A DNA stretch of 64,000 nt from Heligmosomoides polygyrus polygyrus (taxonomy: Eukaryota; Nematoda; Chromadorea; Rhabditida; Heligmosomidae): assembly GCA_947396885.1 (NCBI GenBank), contig OX377205.1:75364969-75428968 (forward strand). The letters run 5' to 3'. A program made the position numbers and the translations under genes. This document shows positions 1 through 10,992 of the stretch, in pieces; position 1 is the first letter of the stretch; each line of letters starts with the position of its first letter. Below the pieces are notes generated by a model. It saw only the letters and a list, made by a program, of their open reading frames with translations. It was not told where the DNA came from and did no database searches.

Positions 1-2682
1 TAAGTAGGTGGATAGGCTCACTAATCGCAAACGTCAAGGTGGCTCAGCTCACGCGTATCTGCAGCGAAGACTCCCAGATCCGAATTCACCACCCAAGGTG
101 TCGGTAAATCGCTACCACAGATTTACCTGACTGGCTCATTGCCAGAAACTAACCAGCCATTGTGATTCACGAAGTATGCCGCGCCGGTAAGTTGACGGCT
201 GATATTGGCCACAGCCACACCAACCACAGCGCGAAGGCGCTACAGAGTCACTTATAACGGCGAAAATGCAATGCCGGTGCACTATTCCGACATTTCGACG
301 CCCTTCGATGGCACGAGACTCCGCGCACCATTTCGAAATCTTTTTTTAGGGTCTCGACGCCGTTGCCGTTGCATACATGGGGTGTTACAATGCATTGTTT
401 CTTGCCGTATAATTGAAATTTATTTATTATTCGAGTTCATATGTTCTTCCCTCTCTAGCTCGTGCCTGTTTCCGCTGTTTATTGTGTGATCGCTATTCGC
501 AAAGCGGCTCGGAGGAGTCACCGTATGAGACCGGAAACATCATCCTGCTGCTTTTGCAGATGGAGCGATTTTTCGTCAAGAATTTAAGAGCAAAGATACA
601 GGTTTAAGGATAAAGATAAAGGTAACAATTCCGGTGGCAAGCCCACAGACATATCAGTGTCTCCACCCCCACCATAGCCCTCTACTGATTCGCGAACGAT
701 AGGGATGCGGGGGGGGGGAGCGCGACATTGCTGAACTGGGTTCTAATATAGGAAGGAGGCAATGGAAAACGCAAAAATCAAAGTGAAAGAAATAATAAGC
801 CACATGGAGCTCCCTAGAATTCTACACTCAAACGTACATTTTCAGTCAATGTAATTTCTTAAACGAACCTCGAATACGATGCAATGACAGGAGTGATACA
901 CCCAAGAGCAATCTTTAACTTGACTGGTAAAACGAAAAAGAAAATGTCGCAAGACGGCCCTGCGCATGCGTGCGTCTGACCACTCTGGGTAACGAGCGCA
1001 ACTCGCTGCGCCTGGCCAGACAATAGCAGTGGAGAGTTACCCGTACTTGACCGCATCGTTTACCCGACGCTTTAGTCGGCTAACCGTTACAACGGTTTTC
1101 GCCGGAAAACTACCACGCCGCGCGTTGATGAATACGTGGCGGTTTCGCGGCAGGTTCCATCGATCCGGCAGATGAGTCGTTGATAAACTGGGGCCCAGCA
1201 GATGGAAAATGGTGAAATTAGTCTTTTTCGAGAAGCACGAAACGAGGGATGGAAGTGAGGTCCCACACGCGAGTAACAAGAGCGAACTGCAGATGGGCGT
1301 TGAAAATGTGAAGGGTCACTTTATGAACGGCAGAAATAGTGTGAGACTGTTTTTCCCGGCACGACAACCACGCCTTCTGAAGTCAAGTGCTGTCGACCAG
1401 ATTATGATGCCACCATTACTGTAAAGTAGAACATAGTTATTATTCATCGGTTGTTCGTCGGATACTGATGTCAGTCAGAGCAGTTTTTCATCCTTTTCAA
1501 ATAATTCGCCGATTGCGAACTAAAAATTCGTTATTGACCACACAGACGCCATGTACATATGTATTGTACTATTATGTGCACTCTCGAATGCCCCGTCAAG
1601 ACGTCTGCCTACTTATGTGTTGAGAAGCAGCCAAAAAGCTCTGGAAATGAGAATGTGCTTAGCTGTCCCGTTTTCTGCTCATGGTGGGCGCTTGTTGCCT
1701 TCCTCACTAATAGGGACGACTATATGCGTCTCTCATAGTTGATAGTTACTCTGATAGTTACTTCATCGGTTTCATCTCTGGCAAATATGTCTTTGAAACA
1801 GAGGATCAATAGAAGCGAGGAAGTCCTAACAAAGATGTAAATTGTGAATTTTTATGTACATTTTTAGAATAAAGATGAAATTGCAATAAATACAATTACA
1901 TCTTTGATCCGTTGATTCGATGTTGGTAGGGTATTAAGTACTTTACACAAAAACATCCAAAAATAAGGTTCTAATTCAAAACAAACATACCTTGAAGACT
2001 CGGCGCTTGCTGGGTTGACTACCATGTTCTCACAATCTCAACTCTAAACTGAAAAACCTTGTTTTGCATGATGTAATCGAGGAGTATGCTCTCAGATTTC
2101 TTTTTCCCTCCAAATAATTTCAAGTTTCTCCATCTTCACATTCAGTCTCACCCGTAAATGCCAGATTAAGGAAATCACTCCATTATACCGAAACAGATGT
2201 AGTGCAGTATTGGTCTCTTCTTCAGGATCAACCTATGTCTCTCACAGATTTGTCTGAGGGAAGGCTTTACAACAAGTACCACGTTGGGTGTTTTCATATG
2301 CAGAAGAAGGAAGAGCTACAGTTAGCCACACTACAGTAGGGCTATGAGAAAGCGATCAAAGTCTGCAGCACTTTCGGGTCGATCCGCCTCCACAAGTGGA
2401 AGACACTTGATACCTTCTTTATATTAAGATAAAGACACTTTATATAAATATAGATAAATGAATATAAATTTTAATAAATAATTACATATACTTTATATAA
2501 ATATAGATAAATACATAGATTCTTTATATAAAGATACTTCTTTCCATAAATAGAACCCAAAAAGAAAACCGTTCGAGGTATGAAATTCCTTCTGTAGAGG
2601 GAGTAGCACAACAACATACTTCCTTAGCGGCCGACATTACTGTAGGCGAGATTTTACCTGATTCAGTGGGGTCAGATTCGCC
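1..2682. other. Intergenic stretch, no gene recognised
   Basis: Short overlapping reading frames in all directions show no domain, signal peptide or convincing splice structure. A G run lies near 710-719. Positions about 2425-2540 are very AT-rich and contain two near-identical copies of an ACTTTATATAAATATAG-type segment. Nothing else could be supported. Confidence 0.4.
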
Positions 2683-2877
2683 TTACAAGGGAAGGGTCTG
2701 AAGCGTATGTCTGAACGGGGAGGGGGGGGGGGGGGGGGGCGAGGCATATAGGGAGAATCCTCATCCCTCAGTTGGTTTGAAAACCTTTTTTTTTTTGCCA
2801 AATCGTTAAACCCATGCAGTAGAGGGTCACAATGAGATACGGCGCAGCACACGTTTGGGGGTCTTGTACGCCTCTGC

Positions 2878-2965
2878 AACCAGTGGCTCGGAGCGCAGTT
2901 GGGTAGAGGGTTGAATCATGAGAGAGAGGTCAGGGGTTTGGCTCCTCTGCGTTGCTGCACTTTTG
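2878..2965 (+). repeat. tRNA-like module inside the left Tc5-like arm
   Basis: The segment starts GGCTCGGAGCGCAGTTGGG, an A-box-like start, and later carries GGGTTTGGCTCC, close to a pol III B box (GGTTCRANTCC). It is followed by GCACTTTTGCATTTCAACTG, a tail shared by all modules of this kind in the window. The inverted partner lies at about 4070-4165 in the right arm. It is not a functional tRNA: there is no clean cloverleaf or anticodon loop. Confidence 0.5.
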
Positions 2966-3067
2966 CATTTCAACTGATTAGTAGAGATTCTGACGTCTAT
3001 ACCATTTTCATACGTTTTCTGTGCATTTTTCCAGCGATACGTTGTGGTATTCAACATGGTGATGTAT

Positions 3068-3323
3068 AAAGAGTAAGCGACATGTTCACACATTTAGAGG
3101 GGCATGCTCTTTTCTTCCGGCTCAGCTGCAAGTTGTGCCACTTGTTCTCCTAGTTCAAAAATGGTTGCCAAAGGGTTGCAACTGCCGGGTGATTTGTCGT
3201 TCTCGTTGTTTTAGTATCGTCTTTTTTTTCTTCTTCATTGCATGGCATGTTTCGATCTTGTTTTCTGGCGTTTTGTGCACGTCTATTTGACGTATAAATA
3301 AATAAATAAATAAATAAATAAAT
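3068..3323 (+). mobile_element. 5'-truncated non-LTR insertion with (AAAT)n tail
   Basis: Comparison with the second Tc5-like copy shows that about 250 bp of extra sequence interrupts the left arm here. It ends in a run of AAAT units at 3293-3323, the tail type seen at the 3' end of the CR1-like element at 21293. No coding sequence is recognisable. Confidence 0.45.
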
Positions 3324-3633
3324 GTTCAACACTAGTGATACACAGGTACAAAGTGCGTGAAGCACCACTGGGCACCTTACGGGTAGCGTATAAAGGATAC
3401 AGGCTCCTCATAGTCTGTTTCCATACGTGGACCAAAGGCCTCGGGAAAAACCATCCCGCTCGGATTTTCAAAGGAGACCACGTCGTGACGTCGGAGGTGG
3501 TTCAAATGAGAAACGAGGTGTGCGGATCCCGCAAATTAGGCTAAACGGCATCGATACACTCTTTCCCTCACGTCTGCCTGTCACCTGGAAATCAGAGGTC
3601 TTTTTGAAGGTTTTCTAGAACCTAACACCAACA

Positions 3634-3890
3634 ATGTCCGCCGACGGGCGAGTGGTGATCCACCTGCTCACGCTGTAGTGTGGCCCACCTTTAGACAAGG
3701 AATCTTCGAGGGAAGAAATCAAGCTGGCCGAACGAATGGCCAGCAAACTCAACGACTTCGAACCACGTCAACTTGAAGTTGACGAAGACGAACAGCTAGA
3801 AGTGGTGGAAGAAGAAGAAGAGGATTGGGATCCGCAAGATGAACTGATGGACGTGGAGAAGCGTCTTCAATTGGATTTCGGTTACGTTCT
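3634..3890 (+). pseudogene. Tc5-like transposase, N-terminal fragment
   Basis: Reading starts at ATG 3634 (MSADGRVVIHLLTL), hits TAG at 3676-3678 and continues in the same frame with EEIKLAERMASKLNDFEPRQ, an acidic stretch, then WDPQDELMDVEKRLQLDFGY. The same protein piece recurs at 52162 in the other Tc5-like copy with the first stop repaired and a different stop later. An acidic N-terminus ahead of a CENP-B/Tc5 helix-turn-helix is expected for such transposases, but the helix-turn-helix and DDE domains are absent. Position between Tc5-like arms is the main reason for the call. Confidence 0.55.
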
Positions 3891-4349
3891 CATAACCATA
3901 GAGGAAGACACCGCGATTCACTACACAGGCGCTTTGTACCTGTGTATCACTGGTGCTGAACATTTATCACCATGTTGAATACCACAGCGTACAGCTGGAA
4001 AAATGCGCAGAAAACGTCCGAAAATGGTATAGACGTCAGAATCCCCCAAAGCTCAACCAATCAGTTGAAATGCAAAAATTCAGTAGCGAAGAGGAACCAA
4101 ACCCCTGACCTCCCTCTCACGAGTCAGCCCTCAACCCACCTGCGCTCCGAGCCACTGGTTACAGACGCATCCCGAGTGTACAAGATCCCCAAACGCGTGC
4201 TGCGACGTATCTATTGTGACCCTCTACTGCTTGGGTTTAGCGACTTGGCAAAAAATATGCACATTTGCAAAACAATTGAGGGGTGAGGATTCTCCCTATA
4301 TGACTCGCTCTCCCCGTTGAGACATACTCTTCAGACCCTTCCCTTGTTA

Positions 4350-5783
4350 GAGGAACTCTCGCTGCAACACAACGCACGCAGTGCAAAATTCATGCGTTTT
4401 CCGAGGTTCTTCCGTGGGATCTTTACGGCAAACTAGATCTGTTCGCGGAGCTGAACCAGTTCGCCGAATCGATGATGAATGGGCCTACATATAGGGTAAA
4501 GAGCGTCTGCTTCTATGTTGCAAGGAGAATTAGGTACGTCACGTGAACCGAAGCAAACGAGTGCAGGTAGTACCGTAGCACTACTACTGTTCCAAAAACT
4601 ACCGGTTCGCACAGGGTCACGTTTCCAGGATGATCACCTAATGACTGGGAATGTAGGAACATTCATATCAAAGAAACAAAGTAATCGTATGGTAGTGTCA
4701 GTGGCGTAAATGTTATTATTTATTGGATGTTTATTAATATCAACGTTTGGGTGGGCAGGAGCATTCTCTAGCTGACACAGGCACGATCCAACCCATTTAT
4801 GCCCAGTGCATAATAAAACAAAGGGCTGCTGCCACAACAATTACTTAGGCGCACATTATGTTCACCATGGAATAATTTTAGCGTGTTTTTGCTAACGCGA
4901 GGGAGCACATCCTAACTTTACACGCCAAAGATGAGACGAACTACGGTGTTGGTAATAAGAGCTGCCTCCGCGATTTGAACAAAGAAGCCGAAGAGCGCAC
5001 TTTCAGTTGAGACTATTTATTGGGCGGTAACATCTAAGAACGCATGGAAAACGAACACTAACGCCTTCTCCTTGACAACGCCATCGTGATGGGCGCAGGA
5101 GAAAAACGAACAGCTCCGGACTGGCATTCTCTTATTGTCAATTTTCCCAGGGCTATGTTGCACTCTCATGGATATTCATCGGGAGACTCCAAAAACTGAA
5201 CGGAAACATGTGTAATGGTCCCTTCACAGGAAGGAGAAGGACACGCCGATGCTCAGTGATCTACAATTCGCAGGCACATTTAGTACTGTAAGCTCGATCT
5301 AGTGATCCAAGTTTGAGCTAATTCTAGCCGACGTCCAAAAGCTGTGCAGTACAACTGACTGGTGTCTCCTACAGCGAATGAAAACCCTATAACGAAATAG
5401 AAAGCTGTGAACACATGGAACGCCTACATCCTATCCTATAATAACATAACATCCTATAATAACAAGTTGGACTTCACATTCCAATATGAAAAATTCTCCA
5501 GAAAGCTACATGTTACTGACAGCTATCACATACTCAAGATGGCAACTACTAGAAATAAGAGTGTATTGCTTCGTGCAGATTACACGTCCGACCAGTTTTG
5601 GAGTGCAGCAACACGGCTTTCTCACCACAAAAAGCCTAGCCCTACTTGAGCATACGTAGCCTCACGGAAATAAGCTCAAGGTAGTTTGGCAGGAAAAGCA
5701 TTGAGTAGATTAGGAGGATTCTTGTATTCGCGCATACTGCGAGCGAAGATCCATAATGTGCACGTATCTCGGCCTACCTTATT
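4350..5783. other. Intergenic stretch, no gene recognised
   Basis: Only short shadow frames are present. I see no repeat family shared with the rest of the window, no splice-site-flanked exon and no RNA gene. Confidence 0.4.
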
Positions 5784-5785
5784 TA

Positions 5786-6188
5786 TTAGGTTGTAACGAA
5801 TTAAATGGCACTGGCTCGCGCCATTTTTTGGCGCGTCTTTACGCGTTTGATCAAGAACAAACCATAACATGTGGCATATCATTTCGAAGCGCAAACTTTG
5901 CTCTACCGACGAGTACTAAGTTTTCTATGTAAAAGTGGGAAAACTTTAGAGTTTTATTGACTTTTTTGAGGATGGACAAAAGGGTAATCCGAGGAATTTA
6001 CTTGTATGAATTCAAGCTGGGCACTACAGCTAAGGAAGCGGACGAGAAGATCAACGCCACATTCGGTCAAGGATGTTCCACAATTCGGACGGCGTATCGT
6101 TGGTATCAGAAGTTCCGGAATGGAGATGAGAGCTTGGAAGAACATGAAGGTCGTGGGAGGCATAGTGATGTTGATGAGGACAAGCTGC
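5786..6188 (+). mobile_element. mariner element, 5' part only (copy 1)
   Basis: The left end TTAGGTTGTAACGAATTAAA follows a TA and is identical to the left end of the full mariner at 7635. Homology to that copy stops exactly after GAGGACAAGCTG at 6188, where a foldback sequence begins. The 3' part is missing, so this copy is dead. The next full mariner begins only 1.4 kb further on, in the same orientation. Confidence 0.85.
5972..6188 (+). pseudogene. mariner transposase, N-terminal HTH fragment
   Basis: ATG 5972 opens MDKRVIRGIYLYEFKLGTTA, followed by EADEKINATFGQG and RWYQKFRNGDESLEEHEGRG, which is the first paired-type helix-turn-helix of mariner transposases (about 72 residues). The frame is intact over this stretch, better than in copy 2, and then runs into the foldback. 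The second helix-turn-helix and the D,D34D catalytic domain are missing. Confidence 0.85.
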
Positions 6189-7566
6189 CTCAGAAAATCT
6201 CCGAGTTACGGCAGTTTAGATGAGGCTACCGCGTTCTCTGACATGATCGATCGCAATTGAAATATGGATGGACTCCTCGCTGGAAATTTTTTTCTGCCTT
6301 CTGAAGGACAGGACGACAGAGAGTGGAATTGTACCATATAGAATTTGAAGTCGTGCTTAAAATATGTAAAAACTAAGCTTCTCCGCTGTGATGAATCTCC
6401 GCTGAGGATGGATCGCATACAAAATTCTTCGAAGTTTCAAAATCCTGCTAGCTTCTCAGAAACTAGAGGAAGAGCCCTTTCTTGCTATATAAGAATCAAT
6501 GTCCAAAAATTCGGTCTTCATGCGCGACAGGGGGGGTTCAATTTCGGTTCCGTGTCGCAAAAATACGTACCGAACCCGAAAATCGACTTATGATCAATTT
6601 TTGCAAGTCGTAACTGAATCCTTCACCGGTGTCATCGGAGTGATTTCACAAGAATTCATAAATCGGCCATTTTTTCAAAAATCAAAAATTCAGCTTGCTT
6701 ATCAAAAAAAGCAAATATGCTTTCTAACCATATAAGAACCGTTTTCCAAGAAAGTGGTCTTTATGCGGGGCGGGGGTTCGATTTTCAGTACGTATTTTCG
6801 CGACATGGAACCGAAATTGAACCTCCCCTGCCGCGCATGAAGACCGACGTTTTGAAGATTGATTCTTATATGGTGATAAAGCGCATTTTATCTACTTTCC
6901 GAAAAGCTAGCGGGATTTTCAAAACTTGAAAAACTTATCGAGTTATGATCAATTTTAGGAAGTTACTTCAATTTTTTTCGCTCAAAAATTGGACCCTCCG
7001 CCACGTATGAAGACCTCTCTTTTAGAAAACAATTTCTACATGGTAAAAAAGCGCTTTTCTTTTAATTTTTGAAAGGTTAACGGAGTTTTCAAAATTAAAA
7101 AAACTTACCGAGTTATGAACCCTTTTGTGAACGTTCAATCTTATTACTCCGATGAGGTTGATGCAAAGTCAACCAGAGGTCAATTCAACCTGTTCGATTC
7201 AGCAAATCATGATTTTTTTGACGGTGCACTGATCAGAAATTGAAACTTTTAGTGGCATAATTTTAACTGCATGGGTAGTCTGTTTTGGGTAGAAAATGTT
7301 TATTTTTTCAGGAAAATCAGCAATTTTGAACTCAATTCTCCCTAATCATATCGAAGATCGCTGAAGAGAAGCTTGGTTCTTTAATGTACATTAACCACGA
7401 CCTAAACTTTTATACGGTGCAGCTTCACTCTCGGATGATTTTTTCTTCAGAAGGTAGAAAATTTTTTCCGCGAGAAGTCCATCCTTTAGTTGCGATCGAT
7501 GATATCTGAGAACGCAGTAGCTGCACGTAAGCTTCCATAACTCGGAGATTTTCGGGCCTCTGAAAA
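6189..7566. mobile_element. Foldback (long inverted repeat) element interrupting mariner copy 1
   Basis: The left end (CAGAAAATCTCCGAGTTA) is inverted at the right end (TAACTCGGAGATTTTCGGG). The arms stay alignable for 200 bp or more, for instance the ATCGATCGCAA and CCTTCTGAAG blocks. A nested inverted pair, about 6484-6580 against 6765-6870, repeats a TCTTCATGCGCGRCAGGGG segment. No transposase is encoded. Related fragments occur at about 11040-11130 and 24578-24700. No target duplication is clear, so the mechanism is unknown. Confidence 0.6.
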
Positions 7567-7634
7567 ACGCACAGAGCCTTTATAAATGTGGATTCTATGC
7601 TTTAAAAACCAGGGTCTAAAAATAGCAACTTCTA

Positions 7635-8899
7635 TTAGGTTGTAACGAATTAAATGGCACTGGCTCGCGCCATTTTTTGGCGCGTCTTTACGCGTTTGAT
7701 CAAGAACAAACCGTAACACGTGGCATATCATTTAGAAGCGCAAACTTTGCTCTACCGGGGAGTACCAAACGTTCTATGTAAAAGTGGGAAAACTTTAGAG
7801 TTTTATTGACTTTTTTGCAGATGGACAAAAGGGTGATCCGAGGCATTTACTTGTATGAATTCAAGCTGGGCACTACAGCTAAGGAGGCGACGAGAAGATC
7901 AACGCCGCATTCGGTCAAGGATGTTCCACAATTCGGACGGCGTATCGTTGGTATCAGAAGTTCCGGAATGGAGATGAGAGCTTGGAAGAACATGGTCGTG
8001 GGAGGCATAGTGATGTTGATGAGGACAAGCTGAGAGATGTGGTAGAGGAGGATCCACACAAAGGTACCAGGGAGATAGCTAAGGTTCTTGGCGTCAGTCA
8101 CAACACAGCTGCCCGGCATCTGAAGGAAATCGGAAAGACCAAAAAGCAGGAAAGATGGGTGCCTCACGAGCTGTCTGAGGAGCAAAGAAACCGACGATAT
8201 GAGATCTCGTCCGCACTGCTTCTACGGAACGAAACGGACCCATTCCTTGATCGCATCGTAACCTGTGACGAGAAATGGATAATGTACGACAACAGGCGAC
8301 GATAGGCACAGTGGGTGGACAGCGATGAGAGCCCCAATGTTTTTGCGAAGCCGGAATTGCACCAAAAGAAAGTAATGGTGACAGTGGGAATTATTCACCA
8401 CAGCTTCCTCCCTCCCGGTGAATCCATCACGGCAGAAAAGTACTGCATTGAAATTGAAGAAATGACGAAAAAGTTGAAGGATATCCGGCCGGCCTTGGTA
8501 AACCGAAGGCGAGTTCTCCTTCTGCGCAACAATGCTCGCCCCCATGTAGCACGAATGACGTTGCAGAAATTGAATGAGCTGAGCATTGAAACTCTACCAC
8601 ATCCTCCGTTTTCTCCCGACCTCTCCCAACAGACTACCAATTCTTCAAGCATCTTGGCGACTTCTTGGTAGGGAAAATATTCAAATACCAACAGGATGCC
8701 GAAAGTGCCTTCGAAGATTTCGTCAGTCCCAGAACTTCTGATTTTTATGCTACTGGGGTAAAGAAAAGCTTGTATCACGTTGGCAAAGATGTGTAGAATC
8801 GGAAGGTTTTTATTTCGGTTAATAAACTTGCTTACAAGCCGAGATATTAACTGTTTAAATTTACAGTGGTTCAGTGCCATTTATTTCGTTACAGCCTAA
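7635..8899 (+). mobile_element. Full-length mariner transposon (copy 2)
   Basis: The element is 1265 bp. The left end TTAGGTTGTAACGAATTAAA and the right end (inverse TTAGGCTGTAACGAAATAAA) are imperfect TIRs, flanked by TA at 7633-7634 and 8900-8901, the standard mariner target duplication. It carries one transposase reading frame, degraded as described in the next entry. Identity of its left end to copy 1 suggests recent amplification. Confidence 0.93.
7821..8800 (+). pseudogene. mariner transposase, inactivated
   Basis: ATG 7821 opens MDKRVIRGIYLYEFKLGTTA. A one-base deletion near 7887 shifts the frame; the protein resumes as HSDVDEDKLRDVVEEDPHKG with the second helix-turn-helix (GTREIAKVLGVSHNTAARHL). 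The first catalytic Asp is in VTCDEKWIMYDN. A TAG follows at 8303-8305, then AQWVDSDESPNVFAKPELHQ in the same frame. The second catalytic Asp should sit in LLHDNARPH but reads LLRNNARPH (Asp to Asn). The third region, HPPFSPDLS, keeps its Asp but loses the frame by one base near 8628. Two frameshifts, a stop and a catalytic substitution make it non-functional. Confidence 0.92.
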
Positions 8900-8901
8900 T
8901 A

Positions 8902-10724
8902 GAAATTAGGCGCAGGATTGCTGATCTGTGAATGGAGCTGCTCCACTTATTAGTCTCCGCTGATTTTTCCCAATTTTCGAATTGCCGCCCTCTCAATCTA
9001 CATAGAGGCGGTGGAACTAAACTAACCTTTTTAAGGCCTAAAACATCAGTTAGACGGCCTTCCTTCACAGTCAGGGCAGAAGTGCTTATTTAAAACTTGT
9101 TAACCATAAGATTTCTGCTCCTTCCTGCTCTCTTCCCTCATTTAAAAGGCTTTCGATTACGGTACCAACTTAGCTTAGATTTCGCTTTGCTTGTGTGCAT
9201 TACGCTGTAGCTGCTTTGTTCTCTTTACTTTTTAAAAGTTGATAATTTTTTCTGATTAAAATTTTTCTGTTTTGATTGAAATTCTACGTTTGCCTGAAAC
9301 AGTGCAACACATATCATATAATATTATATCATCCGGCACTACGATGAGCAGCATTGCAGTTCATCAACGTCGCAGCGACGGTTAACTTATCCTTCTCAGA
9401 CAATCGTGATGCGACCCACATTTCTTGTCTATTCTAAAGAAAATGTGGCCGCTGTGTCGAAGAAGCCGGAGCTTCACTTCATCGAGACTCGTCTGATGCT
9501 AATTCACAGCTTCGATTTGAGCCTAGATATGCAAGATCGTCGCTCAGTACAGACGCTTTCTGTGCCGGGTACACGACTCTAACTATGAGTATCTAAAATG
9601 ATGTTAAGAGATGTCTAACCCAGGTCGACTTCTATCGCACAGATATCAGATTTTTTGTCACGACTTCCTAGTGGAAGTGATTGCCTAGGTTAGCAATAGG
9701 CTACTGATATTTGAGGACAATGAGACCCTGTTTCTTCTTATGAAAAATTTGTTGGACAATAGAGGACGCCATGCCAGGGCATTCTGTGTTTTAATGCCGA
9801 CAACTTCGCCTATAACACTTTTCCGCAGTAAATGTTGTTAAGTGAAGCGCTAACAAGGATCTGATATGCTTGAAATCTCTCTGCTTCAGGTCCTTATCAG
9901 AATGAGTTGATCGAGCCAAGCCGACAAGGTGAGCTTTCATCAAATTCGCAGATATTTAGGACTAGACAACGGGGTGAGAACGATGAAAATATCGAAAGGC
10001 GAAGTGCATACGAACGGCTTCAGCGAGGAAGAAAGCCACCTGCGAGTGATACTGTCCGGGTGTGAAAGGTCACGCAGCTGATTCACTAGTTTGAACAAAC
10101 GACGAGATCGATCCATTCGAAGGCGGTCATCCATCACCTTGGAAAACTCGCAATAGCGGCGGCTGTATTTTTTTAGATCGATTGGTATTTTTGTGAGAGC
10201 TGAGGGCATGTAAACACTGCGTTCAAAGGTAAATATGCGAGCTCGACAACCGCATGGCCACTAGCACTAGCGGTGGACGGGTATTCACAACGGATGTCAC
10301 ATTCGAGTAGTCCGCCATGACTCGCTTGTTGCTTCACAACATTCTGAGTCCTTCAGTGTGCCAGGAAACAGGTGTAGAAATCGCATATGCTTACGTTCAG
10401 CAATAAAGCCGCGCGGAAGACAACCCACGTCAGCTAAGCCATTATTCACATCAAGGTTTGTTTGCTGGCCGACCTTAAATTGAGAGGAACAACAGAGAGT
10501 ATCACGACATGTAAAACGGAAGGAAAAGTTTCTATTTCTAAAATCCTTTAAAACGGATTTAGTTAATATTAATAAAATATTGGGTCAGATCGTGTTGCCG
10601 CCATTTCAATGCACTGAATGCTACCCTCCTTTGTTTAAGTTCTCTAGTTCACGACGGTATAGGTGTACCGACATGTAGAGAATCACACAGATTTAAGTGG
10701 ATGAAAAATGTGCAACATCTGCGC
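8902..10724. other. Intergenic stretch with one weak ORF candidate
   Basis: Mostly featureless AT-rich sequence. On the minus strand, 10209 to 9940 reads MPSALTKIPIDLKKYSRRYC and on to DRLRMDRSRRLFKLVNQLRD with ordinary coding composition, and a GT-type donor follows EFSK. No family is recognised and no partner exons were found, so it is noted rather than called. Confidence 0.3.
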
Positions 10725-10992
10725 TGGGCGCGTGTAGCGCAGTCGGAGGAAGTGCCGGCTGTCGCGAGTACCCAATACCAGGTTCCATGTTGGGACTTCC
10801 CGCCCAGACCAACCAAGCCTTTCATCCCTCCGGGGTCGGTGGATTGGTACTAATTTGTCTGCGAAGGATCAAGCGCTGACTTGTTCATCGACAGGCCACT
10901 GCAAGTCATTGTATGGCCAAATACGCACTCAAATCGCCTCCATCACATCCAGCAGAAGTAGAATGCGTGGCACTTCCCAAAAGGGATTGAGT
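10725..10992 (+). mobile_element. tRNA-derived SINE, family A (plus)
   Basis: The head CGCGTGTAGCGCAGTCGG resembles a tRNA 5' half with an A box, and CAGGTTCC resembles the B box. The body contains CCCGCCCAGACCAACCAAGC and TTGTATGGCCAAATACGC and ends near CACTTCCCAAAAGGG. Other copies lie at 13328-13613, 37280-37435 and 45808-46096, with a 3' piece at 39091-39166. The shared head and body in five places show dispersal. It encodes nothing. Confidence 0.75.

Larger units (their letters stand above)
2686..4346 (+). mobile_element. Tc5-like long-TIR DNA transposon, copy 1
   Basis: The element begins CAAGGGAAGGGTCTGAAG and ends with the inverse CTTCAGACCCTTCCCTTG, directly flanked by TTA on both sides (2683-2685 and 4347-4349). 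Arms of about 400 bp are inverted copies of each other. A CAAGGGAAGG terminus, arms of 400-500 bp and a TNA target site are, from general knowledge, the hallmarks of the nematode Tc5 family. Between the arms lies a broken piece of transposase-like coding sequence (3634-3890). The left arm is interrupted by an insertion ending in an (AAAT)n tail at 3293-3323. At 1661 bp it is about half the length of autonomous Tc5 and must be non-autonomous. A second copy is at 51462-53078. Confidence 0.8.
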
